The translations under genes were made by a program, and so were the position numbers. The notes below the pieces were generated by a model. The model did not search any database. It saw only the letters and a list, made by a program, of their open reading frames with translations, and was not told the DNA's origin. From VRUE01 sp963697915 (lineage in GTDB: Bacteria; Actinomycetota; Thermoleophilia; Solirubrobacterales; 70-9), in contig OY969103.1 in NCBI GenBank assembly GCA_963697915.1, forward strand, positions 124,001 through 188,000: 64,000 bases of DNA, given 5' to 3'. Numbering within the stretch: position 1 is the first letter of the stretch; every line of letters begins with the position of its first letter. Below are positions 49,342-57,685 of the stretch, piece by piece.

Positions 49342-51506
49342 GGACCCTGCTCGTCGACAACCACGACTCCTACACCTACAACGTCTTCCACCTGCTGGCC
49401 GGCGTCTCCGGCGAGGAGCCGATCGTGGTCGACAACGACGCGGTCTCCTGGCGCGCCCTCTCGCGCTGGGACTTCGACGCGATCGTCCTCTCCCCCGGCC
49501 CCGGCAGCCCCGACCGCTGGCACGACTTCTGCGTCTGCAACGACATCCTCCGCTACAGCGAGATCCCGGTGCTCGGCATCTGCCTCGGCCACCAGGGCCT
49601 CGGCCACCTGCTCGCCGGCAAGGTGAGCAGCGCGCCGGAGGCGATGCACGGCCGGCTCAGCCGCATCCACCACGAGGGCGACGGGATCTTCGAGGGCATC
49701 CCACAGGCCTTCCCGGTGGTCCGCTACCACTCCCTGGCGATCACCGACATGGGGCCCGACGGCAACGTCACGGCCTGGGCCGACGACGGCGTCGTGATGG
49801 GGATCGAACACCTGCGCCGGCCGATGTGGGGCGTCCAGTTCCACCCCGAGTCGATCGCAACCGAGCACGGCGCCCGCCTGGTCGAGAACTTCTACTCGCT
49901 GGCGCGCAGCCGTAAAAAGCCGCGCTGGCGCGGAGCCAAACGGCCGCGCGAGGCGCCCCGCCGGGCGCAGCGCCGCCGCGCCTCCTCCGGCGGCGAGACC
50001 GAGCTGCGGCTGCGCACTATCCCGGGCGAGCCCTCGACCGAGGCGCTCTTCGAACGGCTCTTCGCCGACGAGGAGCACGCCTTCTGGCTCGACAGCGCCG
50101 ACGCCCCCACGCGCCTCGCCCAGCGCTCCTACCTCGGCACCAGCGCCGGTGCCACGCGCAGCGTGGTCTCCTATGACGTCGAGTCCGGCACCGTGCACCG
50201 CCACGGTGCCGGCGGCGAGGTCAGCAGCGAGCGCATCTCGATCTTCGACTTGCTCGACCGCGAGCTCTCCAGGCACGCGATCGAGCCTCCCCCCGCCGGC
50301 CTGCCCCCTGGACTGTTGGGCGGTTACGTCGGCTATCTCGGCTACGAGCTCAAGGCGGACTGCGGATCGCCGAACGTGCACCGGTCCGACATGCCGGATG
50401 CCGTGATGATGCTCGCCAACCGCCTCGTCGCCGTCGACCACGTGCGTAGACGAACGCACCTGGTCGCGCTCTGCCACAGCGACGAGGCGGAGGCTGAGCA
50501 GTGGCTCGACCAAGCCGAGGCGGTCGTAAGGGAGACGCTAGCGGCCCCGCCCGAGCCCGTGGTGCCGATCACCGGGGGCTCGGGCGGGGAGACCGCCCAC
50601 GTCAGCTTCCAGATGGGCCGCGGCCGCGAGCAGTACCTCGCCGACATCGCCCGCAGCCAGGCCGAACTGGCCGCCGGCGAGTCCTACGAGGTCTGCCTCA
50701 CCGACCAGATCTCGACCGACGCCTCGCCGGACCCGTTCGAGCTCTACAAGCTGCTGCGCCGCCGCAACCCGGCCCCCTTCGCCGCCTACCTGAAGCTCGG
50801 CGAGATGGCCGTGGTCAGCTCCTCGCCGGAGCGCTTCCTCTCGGTCGACCGCGAACGCCAGGTCGAGGCGCGACCGATCAAGGGCACCACTCAGCGCGAC
50901 GCCGACCCGGCCCGCGACGCCGAGCTGAAGGCGACACTGACCAACGACGAGAAGACCTACGCCGAGCACCTGATGATCGTCGACCTGCTGCGCAACGACC
51001 TCGGCATCGTCTGCGAGGTCGGCAGCGTCAGCGTGCCGGAGCTGATGGTCGTCGAGGACTACGCGACCGTGCACCAGCTGATCTCGACCGTCAGCGGCGT
51101 GCTCGGCTCCGACCGCAGCGCCGCCGAGTGCGCCCGCGCCTGCTTCCCGGGCGGCTCGATGACCGGCGCCCCGAAGCAGCGCACGATGGAGATCATCGAC
51201 GACATCGAGGACGAGGCGCGCGGCGTCTACTCGGGGGCGATCGGGTGGTTCGGGGTCGACGGCAGCATGGACCTCAGCATCGTGATCCGCACGATCGTGA
51301 TGCGGCCGGGGCGGACGACGATCGGCGCCGGCGGGGCGATCGTCATGCAGTCCGACCCCGTCGACGAGTTCGACGAGCTCTTGCTCAAGGCGCGGGCGCC
51401 GATGGCGACGATCGCCGAGTCGGTGACCGGCAGCCGCTCGTCCGAGGCCTGGTCGGTGGAGCTGGAGCCAGCGCCAAAACGGGCGGAGGTCGCTGAGGCA
51501 GCATGA
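49338..51506 (+). CDS. pabAB: Fused aminodeoxychorismate synthase (PabA-PabB; PapA-like)
   Basis: A 722-residue fusion. The glutamine amidotransferase part (1-185) has Cys 82 in GICLGHQ and the His/Glu of VQFHPES (169, 171). A basic linker (about 190-220) follows, then the chorismate-utilising part. There ARPIKGT (lysine 515) marks 4-amino-4-deoxychorismate synthase rather than anthranilate synthase, which has PIAGT, and GGSMTGAPK is at 605-613. Product: aminodeoxychorismate, for p-aminobenzoate or, with a PapB-type mutase, for p-aminophenylalanine. The ATG lies inside the synthetase stop (ATGA) and the end overlaps the GNAT gene. Confidence 0.93.
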   Translation: MRTLLVDNHDSYTYNVFHLLAGVSGEEPIVVDNDAVSWRALSRWDFDAIVLSPGPGSPDRWHDFCVCNDILRYSEIPVLGICLGHQGLGHLLAGKVSSAPEAMHGRLSRIHHEGDGIFEGIPQAFPVVRYHSLAITDMGPDGNVTAWADDGVVMGIEHLRRPMWGVQFHPESIATEHGARLVENFYSLARSRKKPRWRGAKRPREAPRRAQRRRASSGGETELRLRTIPGEPSTEALFERLFADEEHAFWLDSADAPTRLAQRSYLGTSAGATRSVVSYDVESGTVHRHGAGGEVSSERISIFDLLDRELSRHAIEPPPAGLPPGLLGGYVGYLGYELKADCGSPNVHRSDMPDAVMMLANRLVAVDHVRRRTHLVALCHSDEAEAEQWLDQAEAVVRETLAAPPEPVVPITGGSGGETAHVSFQMGRGREQYLADIARSQAELAAGESYEVCLTDQISTDASPDPFELYKLLRRRNPAPFAAYLKLGEMAVVSSSPERFLSVDRERQVEARPIKGTTQRDADPARDAELKATLTNDEKTYAEHLMIVDLLRNDLGIVCEVGSVSVPELMVVEDYATVHQLISTVSGVLGSDRSAAECARACFPGGSMTGAPKQRTMEIIDDIEDEARGVYSGAIGWFGVDGSMDLSIVIRTIVMRPGRTTIGAGGAIVMQSDPVDEFDELLLKARAPMATIAESVTGSRSSEAWSVELEPAPKRAEVAEAA

Positions 51507-51973
51507 CGGTGGCGAGCGCCCAGGTACGGGTGGCGAGCGCCGCCGACGCACCGCTGGCCGCGAACGCGGTCGAGTCGCTGCTGCTCGAGCTGGGCGGCGA
51601 GCGACCCCCCTCGGCCGAGATCGAGGCGGCGGCGCGCGAGCTCGCCACCGACCCCGACCTGGGCGCGCTCTTGATCGCCGAGGCCGACGGCGAGGTCGTC
51701 GGCGTCCTCGCCGCCAGCTGGCAGCACGCGATCCACGTGCCGGGGCGCTACGGGACGATCCAGGACCTCTGGGTCCACCCCGAGTGGCGCAGCCGGGCGC
51801 TCGGCCGCGAGCTGGTCGAGGCGCTGGTGGCGCTGGCCGCCGAGCGACGGGTCGCGCGGCTCGAGGTCGGCCTGCCGAAGGAGGGCTTTGCCCAGCTCGA
51901 GGCGACCGAGCGCTTCTACCGCGCCAACGGCTTCGAGCACCTGGGACCGCGGATGCGGCGGCTCCTGCGATGA
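51503..51973 (+). CDS. GNAT acyltransferase in the biosynthetic cluster
   Basis: A 156-residue GNAT protein. The core strand is LLIAEADGEVVGVLA, followed by IQDLWVHPEWRSRALGRELVEALV, trimmed to DLWVHPEWRSRALG, which binds acetyl-CoA. A C-terminal RFYRANGFEHLG completes it. It overlaps its neighbours on both sides by 4 bases. It may acetylate an amine intermediate that the deacetylase-like enzyme next door later frees, or transfer another acyl group. Both are inference from position. Confidence 0.85.
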   Translation: MTVASAQVRVASAADAPLAANAVESLLLELGGERPPSAEIEAAARELATDPDLGALLIAEADGEVVGVLAASWQHAIHVPGRYGTIQDLWVHPEWRSRALGRELVEALVALAAERRVARLEVGLPKEGFAQLEATERFYRANGFEHLGPRMRRLLR

Positions 51974-52947
51974 GCGCCGAGCTGCTGATGGTCGAGCAAC
52001 GCCGCCGGGCCAGCGGCGACAGCGCCCTCTGGATCCTCGAAGGCGGCCGCGTGCTGCCGGGAGCCGACGACAACCGCCGCGTCGAGGAGGTGCGCAGCGG
52101 GCTGCTCTGCCACGGCGGCGTCCGCCCCGCCAGCCCCGACGCCTCCGGCGAGGACGTCGAGCGCACGCTCGGCGCCGTGCACGACGCCGACTACCTGGAG
52201 GCGATCGGTCAGGCCCCGGAGGAGCCGGTCGTGATGCCGGAGCTGACCCCGCCCGGCCTGCCGCCCGACATCCCGGTCAGCGCCGGCCTCGTCAGCGCCG
52301 CCCGCGAGGGCGTGCGCACGGCGATCACCGCCGCCGAACGGCTGCTCGAGGGGGCGCGCTTCTCCTACGCGCTCTGCCGCCCCCCCGGTCACCACGCCGG
52401 GCCCGGCTGGTTCGCCGGCTACTGCTACCTCAACTCGGCCGCCGCCGCCGCCGTCACCCTCAGCGAGGGCGGCATCAGGCCGGTCGGCATCCTCGACATC
52501 GACCTGCACTACCCGAACGGGACGGCGGCGATCGTCGAGCGGATGCCCGACGCCAGCCTGCACTCGCTGCACGCCTGGCCGGTGACCAACGTCGCCGCCG
52601 GCACGGTGATGCCGACCAACGAGCGCGAGCGCGTGGTCGAGTTCAGCGGCAGCCCCGGCGTCGATACCTACCTGCGGGCCCTCGCCAACTCGGTCGAGTC
52701 GCTGAGCCGGACCTCGGCGGCGCTGGTCGTCTCGCTCGGCTACGACACGGTGAAGGGCGACCCGCACGGCAGCTGGGGCTTCTCGCCGACGGTCTTCGCC
52801 CAGATCGGCCGCCTGCTGGCCGCCTCGGGGCTGCCGATCTGCGTCGTCCAGGAGGGCGGCTACGCGCTCGGCACCCTGGCCGCCTGCGGCTACGCCTTCG
52901 CCGCCGGCCTGCTCGAGGGCGACGCGCCAGAGGGGGTGCCGGTATGA
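51970..52947 (+). CDS. Histone-deacetylase-family amidohydrolase
   Basis: A zinc amidohydrolase of 325 residues related to acetylpolyamine deacetylases. CRPPGHHAGPG holds the catalytic His pair (141-142). The zinc ligands are probably D178 and H180 in DIDLHYPNGT, and D264 in GYDTVKGDPHG. The usual HHGNGT is changed to HYPNGT. GGYALGTLA near the end matches the GGY motif. It likely removes an acetyl or other acyl group from a cluster intermediate. The ATG overlaps the GNAT stop; the frame upstream is not coding. Confidence 0.88.
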   Translation: MSAELLMVEQRRRASGDSALWILEGGRVLPGADDNRRVEEVRSGLLCHGGVRPASPDASGEDVERTLGAVHDADYLEAIGQAPEEPVVMPELTPPGLPPDIPVSAGLVSAAREGVRTAITAAERLLEGARFSYALCRPPGHHAGPGWFAGYCYLNSAAAAAVTLSEGGIRPVGILDIDLHYPNGTAAIVERMPDASLHSLHAWPVTNVAAGTVMPTNERERVVEFSGSPGVDTYLRALANSVESLSRTSAALVVSLGYDTVKGDPHGSWGFSPTVFAQIGRLLAASGLPICVVQEGGYALGTLAACGYAFAAGLLEGDAPEGVPV

Positions 52948-53255
52948 GCACGGAGGGCCTCGAGCCCCACCGCCGCCGCCTCGACGAGCTCGACGACCAG
53001 ATCGCCGGCGCGCTGGGCGAGCGCTTCGAGATCTGCCGTGAGATCGCCCGCTACAAGCGCGCCCATGAGATCCCGATGATGCAGCCCGACCGGGTCGTCG
53101 CGGTGCGCGAGCGCTACCTCGCCCGCGGCGAGGAGGCGAAGCTGCCGCCTCAGTTCACCGCCGACCTCTTCGAGCTGCTGATCGCCGCCACCTGCAAGGA
53201 GGAGGACGAGCTGATGGCGGCCATCGCGGCCGAGTCTGACGGAGGCGGGGCGTGA
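52944..53255 (+). CDS. papB: Chorismate-mutase-like protein, PapB type (aminodeoxychorismate mutase)
   Basis: A 103-residue AroQ-fold mutase: LDELDDQIAGALGERFEICREIARYK (shortened: LDELDDQIAGALGERFEI), then HEIPMMQPDRV and a helix with ELLIAATCKEEDELM. The MMQP segment (45-48) is what I recall from PapB/CmlD-type 4-amino-4-deoxychorismate mutases of the p-aminophenylalanine pathway, whereas ordinary chorismate mutases differ there. Next to a fused aminodeoxychorismate synthase this predicts 4-amino-4-deoxyprephenate as product. No PapC dehydrogenase gene is in the window. Overlaps both neighbours. Confidence 0.85.
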   Translation: MSTEGLEPHRRRLDELDDQIAGALGERFEICREIARYKRAHEIPMMQPDRVVAVRERYLARGEEAKLPPQFTADLFELLIAATCKEEDELMAAIAAESDGGGA

Positions 53256-54601
53256 GCCAGGCCACCCTCCCCCCCGGGCCGCGGATGCCCAAGGCGCTGC
53301 AGGCGATCGGCTGGTCGCGGCGCCCCTACCCGTTCATGAAGCGCTGCCAGGAGCGCTACGGCGACGTCTTCACCCTGCGCATCCTGCACTCCGGCACCTG
53401 GGTCTTCCTCTGCGACCCGGCCGACGTCAAACGCGTCTTCACGGCGCCCCCCGGCACGCTCGGCGTCGCCCTCGCCAACCCCCTGCTGATGCCGGTCCTG
53501 GGGCCGCGCTCGGTGATGCTGATGGAAGAGCCGTCGCACATGACCCGGCGCCGCCTGATGCTGCCGCCCTTCCACGGCCAGCGCATGGGCTCCGACGCCG
53601 CGATGATGGCCGAGGTGACCCAGTCCGTGGTCGCCAGCTGGCCGCTCGGCGAGCCCTTCGAGCTCTGGCCCCACATGCAGGCGATCACCCAGGAGGTGAT
53701 CATGCGCTCGGTCTTCGGGCGCGACGAGGACGGCCACCTGGACCGGCTGCGCACCCTCCTGCACGAGCTGACCGCGGCGCTCAACGAACCCGGCAGGCTC
53801 GGCCTGCTGGCGGCGCTTGGCCCGCAGTGGTTCGCCCGCAGCAGCCACTTCCGCGAGGCGATGGAGCCGGTCGAAGCGGCGCTCATGGAGGAGGTCGACC
53901 GGCGCCGGCGGGCGGGCGAGAACGGGCGCAAGGACATCGTCTCGATGCTGATCGACGCCCGCTACGAGGACGGCGCGCCGCTCGGCGAGAACGAGCTGCG
54001 CGACGAACTGATGACCCTGCTCACCGACGGCCCGACCTCCTCCTCGCTGGCCTGGGTCTTCGAGCGCCTGCTGCGCCACCCCGAGAAGCTGGAGCGGCTG
54101 CGCGAGGAGGTGCTGGCCGGCGAGAGCGACGAGTACATGGACGCGGTGATCAAGGAGACGCTGCGCCTCTGCCCGCCGGTGCCGGTCGTCGTCCGCACCC
54201 TGCTCAAGCCACTGCAGGTCGGCGATTACGAGCTGCCGGCCGGGACCACGGTGGCGCCCTGCGTCTACCTGATCCACCGCCGTGAGGAGATCTACCCGCA
54301 CCCGCGGGCCTTCATCCCCGAGCGCTTCCTCGGCGAGCAGCCCGGCACCTACAGCTGGATCCCGTTCGGCGGCGGGACGCGCCGCTGCCTCGCCGCCAGC
54401 TACGCCGAACTGGAGATGAAGCGGGTGCTGCGCACGGTGCTCTCCACGGTCGAGCTGCGGCCCGCTGACGTCGGCTCAGAGCGCTCGCGGCGCAGCGCGA
54501 TCTCCTTCAGCCCCGACAAGCGCGGCCGCGTCGTCGCCGTGCCCCGCACCCCGGCCCCAACCGCCGCCCAGCCATGGCAGCCGAGCCCGATCTACTCGTA
54601 G
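53252..54601 (+). CDS. Cytochrome P450
   Basis: A 449-residue P450. The heme-binding FGGGTRRCL has Cys 379, KETLR (ExxR) is at 301-305, and the I-helix oxygen-activating region LLTDGPTSSS is near 256-265. A Pro-rich N-terminus (LPPGPRMP) replaces a membrane anchor, so it is soluble and needs external ferredoxin partners, not encoded here. Its role in the cluster is probably hydroxylation of the aromatic or amino-acid intermediate. The GTG overlaps the mutase stop, and its 3' end overlaps the next gene by 28 bases. Confidence 0.94.
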   Translation: MSQATLPPGPRMPKALQAIGWSRRPYPFMKRCQERYGDVFTLRILHSGTWVFLCDPADVKRVFTAPPGTLGVALANPLLMPVLGPRSVMLMEEPSHMTRRRLMLPPFHGQRMGSDAAMMAEVTQSVVASWPLGEPFELWPHMQAITQEVIMRSVFGRDEDGHLDRLRTLLHELTAALNEPGRLGLLAALGPQWFARSSHFREAMEPVEAALMEEVDRRRRAGENGRKDIVSMLIDARYEDGAPLGENELRDELMTLLTDGPTSSSLAWVFERLLRHPEKLERLREEVLAGESDEYMDAVIKETLRLCPPVPVVVRTLLKPLQVGDYELPAGTTVAPCVYLIHRREEIYPHPRAFIPERFLGEQPGTYSWIPFGGGTRRCLAASYAELEMKRVLRTVLSTVELRPADVGSERSRRSAISFSPDKRGRVVAVPRTPAPTAAQPWQPSPIYS

Positions 54602-55926
54602 TCGGGGCGGGCGCCAAGGCCGCCGGGATCGCGACCAAGGTGCACGCGCTGAACGGCCTCGGGCTGGGGCCGATCTCGCTGACGATCGTCGAGTCGACCG
54701 AGGTCGCCGCCTCCTGGAAGGGGCGCAACGGGATGACCTCGGGCGAGGAGCCACTGGCGGTGACGCCGATCAAGGACGTCGGCTTCCCCTACCAGAGCCA
54801 CCTCGAGTTCGGCGAGGCCGGCGAGTCGATCGACGACGCCGCGATGGGCTTCTCCTGGCAGCGCTACATGGTCGGCAGGCAACGCTACGCGCGCTGGATC
54901 GACGCCGGCTCGCCCTCGGTGCGCCACCGCGACTACGGCGAGTACCTGACCTGGGTGCTCTCGCGGGCAACCGACGGCGTCACCCACGTCGACGGGCGTG
55001 TCGCCCAGGTGACGCGCGACGAGCGGCGCGGGTGTTGGGCGGTCGAGGTCGAGGAGCCGGCACAGACCTCGCGCCACCTGGCCGGGGCGCTGGTCCTGAC
55101 CGGGCCCGGCATCCACCGCGCCTTCCCGCACGAGCCCGGCGTCGCGATGCGGGTCTTCCACTGCGACAGCAAGCGCGGCGAGTTCGCCGCCCTGCCGGAG
55201 GACCGCGACTGCGACGTCGCCGTGGTCGGCGGCGGCGAGAGCGCGCTCAGCTGCGTGATGTTCCTGCGCGGCTTCCGGCCGCGCGCCCGCTTCACGATCT
55301 ACACGCCGATGCTGCCGATGAGCCGCGGCGAGAGCTTCCTCGAGAACCGCGTCTTCTCCAACCCCGACGAGGTCGAGTGGACGGCGCTCGACCAGACCAC
55401 GCGACGCGACTTCGTCAAGCACAGCGACCGCGGCGTCTTCGACCCGCCCAGCCTGGCGGCAATCGCCTACGACGACCGCTGCCGCTTCGTCACCGGCCGC
55501 GTCACGGATGTCTTCTCGGCGCGCGGCGGCGCCGGCGTGCAGCTCCAGCACGAGTCGCCGGGCGGCATCGCCAATCCCGAGCACGACTACGTCGTCAACT
55601 GCACCGGGTTCGACCTGCTGGCCCAGCTGCGCACCCTCTTCCCGGCGGCGACGCGGGCCGAGATCGAGAACAGCGCCGGCCAGCTCTGGGACACCCCGGC
55701 CGGGACCGAGGTGCCGATCGGGCGCTTCCTCGAGCTGCGCGACGTGCTGCCGCGGTTGCAGATCCCCGGCCTGGCGGGGCTCAGCCAGGGGCCGGGTTTC
55801 GCCAACCTCGGCGCCCTCGGCCTGCTCTCCAACCGTGTGCTGCAACCGCTGCTGGAGGAGCGCGGTGTCACCGGCAGGGCACCACAAACTCACTCTTCGG
55901 TGTCCACCCCGACCTCGGCAACTTAG
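54574..55926 (+). CDS. SidA/IucD/PvdA-family FAD-dependent N-hydroxylase
   Basis: A 450-residue flavin monooxygenase. The FAD loop LLVVGAGAKAAGIA is at the N-terminus, a second Rossmann loop VAVVGGGESALS near 214-225 binds NADPH, and DYVVNCTGFDLLA lies near 340. This order fits N-hydroxylases acting on lysine, ornithine or other amines. The substrate may be the amine made by the upstream genes, giving a hydroxylamine. It is the last gene of the overlapping run. Only the ATG at 54574 fits, inside the P450 end. Confidence 0.88.
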   Translation: MAAEPDLLVVGAGAKAAGIATKVHALNGLGLGPISLTIVESTEVAASWKGRNGMTSGEEPLAVTPIKDVGFPYQSHLEFGEAGESIDDAAMGFSWQRYMVGRQRYARWIDAGSPSVRHRDYGEYLTWVLSRATDGVTHVDGRVAQVTRDERRGCWAVEVEEPAQTSRHLAGALVLTGPGIHRAFPHEPGVAMRVFHCDSKRGEFAALPEDRDCDVAVVGGGESALSCVMFLRGFRPRARFTIYTPMLPMSRGESFLENRVFSNPDEVEWTALDQTTRRDFVKHSDRGVFDPPSLAAIAYDDRCRFVTGRVTDVFSARGGAGVQLQHESPGGIANPEHDYVVNCTGFDLLAQLRTLFPAATRAEIENSAGQLWDTPAGTEVPIGRFLELRDVLPRLQIPGLAGLSQGPGFANLGALGLLSNRVLQPLLEERGVTGRAPQTHSSVSTPTSAT

Positions 55927-55941
55927 TCAGTGCATTACTAC

Positions 55942-55970
55942 TTGACATTATTTTTCTGATCGAATAGGGT
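55942..55970 (+). promoter_or_regulatory. Strong promoter giving a leaderless message
   Basis: TTGACA (55942-55947) and TAGGGT (55965-55970) are 17 bases apart, in a short A/T-rich patch after the N-hydroxylase stop. The predicted start of transcription falls at the ATG of the lipoprotein gene (55977), with no room for a Shine-Dalgarno. It separates this gene from the cluster upstream. Confidence 0.7.
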
Positions 55971-55976
55971 CATCGA

Positions 55977-57527
55977 ATGAGCGTTGGCAGTGGCGGGTGG
56001 GGGTACGGGGTGAAGACGACCGCGATCGCAATCTTGCTCGCGGTCGTTTCCCTTCTTGCGTCGGGCTGCGGCTCGTCGTCCTCGGACGATGGGCCCTCGG
56101 CGAGCCTCACCGGCAGCGGCTACCCGAACGTCGACCTCGCCAACACGCGCAACGCGCCGAGCGAGGTCGACTCGTCGAACGTCGGCGAGCTCGAGGTCGC
56201 GTGGACCCTGCCGATCAAAGGCCAGAGCTCCTTCGGCAGCTACGCCTCCTCACCGATCGTCAGCAAAGGCGTCATCTACTCGCAGGACCTCGCCTCGAAC
56301 GTCCAGGCGATCGAGCAGGAGACCGGCGACGTGCTCTGGTCCAGGTCCTTCGAACAGCCCGACCACGGCCCTAACGGGGTGGTCGTCGCGGATGGCAAAG
56401 TCTTCGGGATTACGCCGAACACGGCGTTCGCGCTCGACCAGAAAACCGGCAAGGAACTGTGGTCGGTGACCTTGACGCGCACGCCCCAAGAGGGCATCGA
56501 CCTGGCCCCTGGCTACAAAAACGGCATCGTCTACGTCTCGACGGTGCCGGTCAACGTGAGTGAATTCTACGGTCCGGGTGGTGTCGGGGTCCTCTGGGCG
56601 CTCGATGGCAAAACCGGCAAAAAACTGTGGAGCTTCGACACCGTCCCCAAGGACCTCTGGGGCAAGCCCGAGGTGAACTCGGGCGGTGGCCTCTGGTACA
56701 CGCCGGCCTTCGACGGCCTTGGCTTCATGTACTTCGGGGTGGGCAACGCCGGGCCGTTCCCCGGCACCGCGACCGAACCCTGGGGCTCGAGCCGACCGGG
56801 GCCGAATCTCTACACCAACTCGATCGTGAAGCTGAACGCGACGAACGGCGAAATGGAGTGGTACTTCCAGCAGCTCCCCCACGCCGTCTACGACTGGGAC
56901 TTCCAGGGCCCGCCGATCCTGGTCAGGGAAGGCAGAGACCTGATTCTGGCCGCGGGCAAGTCGGGCATCGTGGCCGCCCTCGATGCCCAGAACGGAAAGC
57001 CCGTCTGGGAAACCTCCGTCGGCAAGCACAACGGCCACGACAAAGACAACCTCTACGCGATGCGGGGCGAATACTCGAAGCTCAAACTTCCGGCGACCGT
57101 CTATCCCGGCGCGCTCGGCGGCGTGATCGCGCCGATGGCGACTGACGGGAAAACGGTGTTCGCGCCCGTCGTCAACAGCCCGATGGTGATCACCTCGCAG
57201 ACCGAACGCGAAGAACCGGGCCCGACCACCGGCGAACTCGTGGCGCTCGACGTGGAAACCGGCGCGGTCAAGTGGAAGCGGGAATTCCCCGAATCACCGG
57301 CCTACGGGTTCACCACCGTCAGCAACGACCTCGTCTTCGCGACGACGGCCGACGGCAAAGTGCACGCCTTCGAGACCGATTCGGGACGCCCCGCTTGGCA
57401 GGCGACGCTGCCGGCCGGGACCAACGCCGGCGTGATGCTCGAGGGCGACATGCTGATCGCCCCGGCCGGGCTGCCGATGGTCGAAGGCCAGACGCCGCAG
57501 CTCGTCGCCTACCGGCTCGCCGATTAG
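55977..57527 (+). CDS. PQQ-dehydrogenase-like beta-propeller lipoprotein
   Basis: A 516-residue lipoprotein with signal peptide and lipobox LASGC (Cys at about 29). An eight-bladed quinoprotein-type propeller follows, with tryptophan-docking repeats such as ETGDVLWSRSF, KTGKELWSV and KTGKKLWSFD. Quinoprotein dehydrogenase-like sequence is also present (GPNLYTNSIVKLNATNGEMEW, shortened, and YDWDFQGPPIL). It may bind pyrroloquinoline quinone, but catalytic residues could not be confirmed. The ATG is supported by the leaderless promoter. A GTG at 56010 would give a shorter, cleaner signal peptide. Confidence 0.8.
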   Translation: MSVGSGGWGYGVKTTAIAILLAVVSLLASGCGSSSSDDGPSASLTGSGYPNVDLANTRNAPSEVDSSNVGELEVAWTLPIKGQSSFGSYASSPIVSKGVIYSQDLASNVQAIEQETGDVLWSRSFEQPDHGPNGVVVADGKVFGITPNTAFALDQKTGKELWSVTLTRTPQEGIDLAPGYKNGIVYVSTVPVNVSEFYGPGGVGVLWALDGKTGKKLWSFDTVPKDLWGKPEVNSGGGLWYTPAFDGLGFMYFGVGNAGPFPGTATEPWGSSRPGPNLYTNSIVKLNATNGEMEWYFQQLPHAVYDWDFQGPPILVREGRDLILAAGKSGIVAALDAQNGKPVWETSVGKHNGHDKDNLYAMRGEYSKLKLPATVYPGALGGVIAPMATDGKTVFAPVVNSPMVITSQTEREEPGPTTGELVALDVETGAVKWKREFPESPAYGFTTVSNDLVFATTADGKVHAFETDSGRPAWQATLPAGTNAGVMLEGDMLIAPAGLPMVEGQTPQLVAYRLAD

Positions 57528-57550
57528 GAACGGGCGCGTTTAGTACCTGT

Positions 57551-57588
57551 GTCCAGGCGTCCCCTGGGACGTGCGTCCGGACCTGGAC
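57551..57588 (+). terminator. Branched inverted repeat after the quinoprotein gene
   Basis: Outer arms GTCCAGG (57551-57557) and CCTGGAC (57582-57588) enclose a perfect inner stem CGTCCC/GGGACG (57558-57563, 57566-57571). It lies 24 bases after the stop codon. A T-run (TTTTT) occurs only about 25 bases later, near 57615, so terminator function is possible but not typical. Confidence 0.45.
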
Positions 57589-57685
57589 AGAAGTCCTGCC
57601 TTTGCAATCCCCAGTTTTTACTACAACAGTTCCTGAGTGCCGAAGAGACCTCGAACCCTGAAGTTCAAGAGGAGGAGGTCTCAAG

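Noticed and set aside
49338..51506. Anthranilate synthase (TrpE-TrpG fusion)
   Set aside because: The active-site motif is PIKGT with lysine, characteristic of aminodeoxychorismate synthase, rather than PIAGT, and the neighbour is a PapB-type mutase.
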